DNA of 15,188 nt from positions 1 through 15,188 of the forward strand of contig DCHZ01000026.1 of NCBI GenBank assembly GCA_002315385.1, written 5' to 3'. A model generated the notes under the pieces. The model did no database searches. It saw only the letters and a program-made list of their open reading frames with translations, and had not been told where the DNA came from. A program made the position numbers and the translations under genes. Shown here one piece after another: positions 13,680-15,188 of the stretch. Numbering within the stretch: the stretch's first letter is position 1; each line of letters opens with the position of its first letter. This stretch comes from Firmicutes bacterium UBA1739 (GTDB taxonomy: Bacteria > Bacillota > Clostridia > Peptostreptococcales > Anaerovoracaceae).

Positions 13680-13856
13680 TCATTCACTTTCAGATTCAGA
13701 TAAAATCCTTTCTAAACCGGCCAAGACAACTTCTGTCAGTGTCATATTGTGTTTTCGGGCGTAATCACAGATTTTTTCAAACAGAGAATCGTCCGCTCGG
13801 ATACTCAGTATTTTCTTTTTTGAATTATCCGACTTCGGCCTTCCCATCTTTGTCAT
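13680..13856 (-). CDS. Small ribbon-helix-helix DNA-binding protein
   Basis: This 58-residue product starts MTKMGRPKSDNSKKK, a typical leader of mobile-element ribbon-helix-helix proteins. The beta strand ILSIRADDS, helix LFEKICDYARKHN and helix LTEVVLAGLERILSE then follow in the RHH order. Such proteins bind DNA as dimers and often regulate the integrase or act as accessory mobilization factors. ATG 13856 has a GGGGGTG site about 11 bases upstream; ATG 13847 (MGRPK) is an alternative start. A consensus promoter is directly upstream, and the integrase start is 30 bases downstream, so the two form an operon. The structural class is inferred from pattern, not from a search. Confidence 0.75.
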   Translation of the reverse strand: MTKMGRPKSDNSKKKILSIRADDSLFEKICDYARKHNMTLTEVVLAGLERILSESESE

Positions 13857-13883
13857 ATCTGTTCTTTCACCCCCGTCGACATC

Positions 13884-13912
13884 ATTATACTTATTGTATG
13901 ACAGAAAGTCAA
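13884..13912 (-). promoter_or_regulatory. Promoter of the RHH-integrase operon
   Basis: On the minus strand TTGACT (13912-13907), a 17-base spacer and a perfect TATAAT (13889-13884) lie 28 bases upstream of the RHH start. This is one of the best promoters in the window. Confidence 0.82.
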
Positions 13913-13927
13913 CCGGTTTTTGAGTCC

Positions 13928-14000
13928 TTCTATGTAAAAGGCAGGAATTGTAATTCTACCCGCTTTTCTATGTAATCGGTTCCCCGTAATCAGGGAACCG
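13928..14000. repeat. Direct-repeat-flanked palindrome and hairpin upstream of the RHH-integrase promoter
   Basis: TTCTATGTAA occurs twice (13928-13937 and 13966-13975) around the palindrome GAATTGTAATTC near 13945-13956. Next to it CGGTTCCC (13977-13984) and GGGAACCG (13993-14000) form a perfect 8-bp stem with an 8-base loop. The hairpin starts 12 bases after the stop of the DUF6462 gene, but no T run follows, so it is a weak terminator at best. The arrangement fits a regulator or excisionase binding region. Confidence 0.45.
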
Positions 14001-14011
14001 GTGCCGATTGC

Positions 14012-14221
14012 TCAGCACTCACGAAAAGTCTCTAAGTACCTTTCGAAAATATCACCGTTTACCAATGCGACCTTGTCAATTTTGTAGACAGCCTTGGCTT
14101 CTTTTGCGAGTTCCTGAAACTTCGTAAGTCCCAGACTGTATCGCTCTGCACCCTCGGCGTATCGGACGAACTTCTTGGCATACTGTTTTGTCTTTTCGAC
14201 AGTGTTACGGGCATATCCCAT
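14012..14221 (-). CDS. DUF6462/excisionase-like small protein
   Basis: This 69-residue basic protein has the core KFVRYAEGAERYSLGLTKF, then AKEAKAVYKIDKVALVN and a final IFERYLETFREC. It resembles the small proteins annotated as DUF6462 or excisionase in Clostridia conjugative and mobilizable elements. There a short winged-helix-like unit reads as EGAERYSLG-x(2)-K-F-x(2)-LAKEA, similar to a MerR/Xis helix-turn-helix. An excisionase or relaxase-accessory role is probable but not proven. GGAGG is 8 bases before ATG 14221. It lies between the relaxase and the integrase operon. Confidence 0.8.
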   Translation of the reverse strand: MGYARNTVEKTKQYAKKFVRYAEGAERYSLGLTKFQELAKEAKAVYKIDKVALVNGDIFERYLETFREC

Positions 14222-14251
14222 TCACATGACCTCCATTAATAATTGAAATGC

Positions 14252-14296
14252 GGTGCGCCTTGCCGTCGTTTTCCGATCGCACCGGGTTATCGGAAA
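14252..14296. other. Mutually exclusive hairpins upstream of the DUF6462 gene
   Basis: GGTGCG (14252-14257) pairs with CGCACC (14278-14283), and TTTCCGAT (14270-14277) pairs with ATCGGAAA (14289-14296). The two stems interlock, so only one can form at a time. They lie 31-75 bases upstream of the DUF6462 start, where a switch between them could affect translation or mark a processing or nicking region. No function is assigned. Confidence 0.4.
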
Positions 14297-14342
14297 CGGC
14301 TTTCAGATTTGGTGTCTTGTGTATGGTGTCTGAATCAAAAGT

Positions 14343-14362
14343 GGGTGCGTTATACGCAACCC
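14343..14362 (-). terminator. Weak hairpin after the relaxase gene
   Basis: Read on the minus strand, GGGTTGCGT and ACGCACCC form a stem with one bulge and a 3-base loop. ACTTTTG follows. It begins 5 bases after the relaxase stop. The T run is short, so termination may be partial. Confidence 0.4.
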
Positions 14363-14367
14363 CTCGG

Positions 14368-15188
14368 TTAAAGTGAGGGCTCATCCCTCGATGGGATTCT
14401 TTTCTGCGGTGTCTGTGTTTCGTATGCGTGGAGCTTTGCCAGCACGCTTTCTTTTTTCTCCGGTAGTTCGGCTTCATGGAGAACGGTGTCCACGCAGAAA
14501 CGGATCTGACGGATGATCTCGGAATCCATATTTGCGGCTTGCAGCTCGGCGGACAGTTTCTTGTTTTCTTTGCGGAGCGCCTGCGCCTCGGATGCGAGCT
14601 TTTCCCGGTCGGCTGGCGTGATTTTGTTGGCTTTCAGATAACGAATTGCCTTCTGGTATTCGGCAAGCTCATCCCTGTGCGTCTCGGCGTATTTTTCTCT
14701 TACAAGCGTGAAGCCGGTCTTGGATTTGTCGGCAATCGGTTTCAGACGGGCAGCGGTGTCTAAATACCGGATGCCGTTTTCCAGACGCTTGATCTGCTTG
14801 TCATTTGCTTTAATCTCATCATAGACCGCAAGCATGGAATTGAAATCCTCCAGTGTTCGGATACCCGTTTCCTGCATCCAGTTAAAAATCCGAGCACGCT
14901 GTTTCAGGTCAACGACAGTGCCCTTCTGCTGAGCGTATCTGTTCCAGTCAAAGCGCTGATCTTTTCGCAGGTCGAAATAGGCGTTCACGAAGTCCATGAT
15001 CGTCGGCGGCTGCGTTTCCTTTTCTGTCAGGGCGGCAATCTTTTCAATGACGGTTTTCAGCCATGTGGTCAGCTCCGCAAACTGTCTTTTGAGAGAACCG
15101 CGCCTGCTGTTGTGTTCTTTGACCTGCCGATTGTAATTGCCGATTTCCGTTGCAATGCCTTTTTGCTCCATGTGCGCGACAGCAGCGC
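14368..15188 (-). CDS. MobA/MobL-family relaxase, C-terminal part (continues beyond window)
   Basis: The frame is open to the window edge, and the Met at 15171 is internal: AAVAHMEQKGIATE continues the MobA/MobL signature in which HxMExKGI-x-TE-x-G closes the relaxase domain. The roughly 267 residues after it are the variable C-terminal region. This is rich in Lys, Glu and Arg, with long helical or coiled-coil stretches (WLKTVIEKIAALTEKE, KANDKQIKRLENGIRYL, REKLASEAQALRKENKKLS). The nicking domain (Tyr and HUH motif) would be upstream, outside the window. The protein nicks oriT and pilots the strand during mobilization. With no type IV secretion genes visible, the element is best described as mobilizable, though these could lie beyond the edge. 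Confidence 0.88.
   Translation of the reverse strand, partial: AAVAHMEQKGIATEIGNYNRQVKEHNSRRGSLKRQFAELTTWLKTVIEKIAALTEKETQPPTIMDFVNAYFDLRKDQRFDWNRYAQQKGTVVDLKQRARIFNWMQETGIRTLEDFNSMLAVYDEIKANDKQIKRLENGIRYLDTAARLKPIADKSKTGFTLVREKYAETHRDELAEYQKAIRYLKANKITPADREKLASEAQALRKENKKLSAELQAANMDSEIIRQIRFCVDTVLHEAELPEKKESVLAKLHAYETQTPQKRIPSRDEPSL

Noticed and set aside
12927..13703. Long plus-strand frame opposite the integrase
   Set aside because: It is antisense to a gene with a complete catalytic motif set, so it is a mirror frame.
14205..14477. 90-codon minus-strand frame overlapping the relaxase end and the DUF6462 start
   Set aside because: It is out of frame with the relaxase over its first third, its start is internal to that gene, and the rest reads through hairpin-rich intergenic DNA with low-complexity composition.

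Overview
The window looks like chromosomal DNA of an anaerobic Clostridia bacterium, most likely Lachnospiraceae or a close relative. This rests on protein families, not on a marker gene. The families are a SleL/YaaH-like GH18 spore-cortex hydrolase, an XRE/zinc-ribbon regulator, a TipAS-type MerR regulator, an SfsA protein and a Clostridia-type mobilizable element. Nearly all genes lie on the minus strand, and most have strong GGAGG-type ribosome binding sites.

Layout. (1) 1-314: the 3' end of a GH18 hydrolase on the plus strand, convergent with a membrane-anchored metallo-beta-lactamase-fold hydrolase (351-1472, minus) that has its own promoter. (2) 1621-4748, minus: a tightly coupled operon of sigma-70/ECF-like factor, six-helix membrane protein, ABC ATPase and ABC-2 permease. 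The first two genes overlap by ATGA, the next two by 16 bases, and the last pair is 4 bases apart. It reads as a self-contained sigma-controlled transporter module. (3) 4817-7142, minus: an HTH plus zinc-ribbon regulator ending in a good terminator, a TfoX-N protein with a TTG start, a decayed GNAT acetyltransferase fragment, and a MerR/TipAS regulator behind a textbook 19-bp-spacer MerR promoter. (4) 7341-8966, minus: a hipBA toxin-antitoxin pair with a candidate operator over its -10 box. (5) 9323-10470, plus: a lone AT-rich Gfo/Idh/MocA oxidoreductase with its own promoter, dyad-rich leader and terminator, probably acquired. (6) 10474-11884, minus: a YgjP/DUF45 metallopeptidase and sfsA. 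(7) 11968-12106: a 133-bp MITE-like element with 15-bp terminal inverted repeats and a 6-bp target duplication. (8) About 12163-15188, minus: one end of an integrative mobilizable element, with a terminator, phased 10-bp repeats, a Tn916-type integrase, a ribbon-helix-helix protein, a DUF6462/excisionase-like protein and the C-terminal part of a MobA/MobL relaxase that runs off the window.

The most unusual content is non-coding. There are three unrelated short tandem-repeat arrays: 17 bp at two loci, 22 bp at one and 10 bp beside the integrase. Units in the first two are imperfect dyads. The MITE-like element is a fourth item. No CRISPR array, rRNA or tRNA gene was seen.
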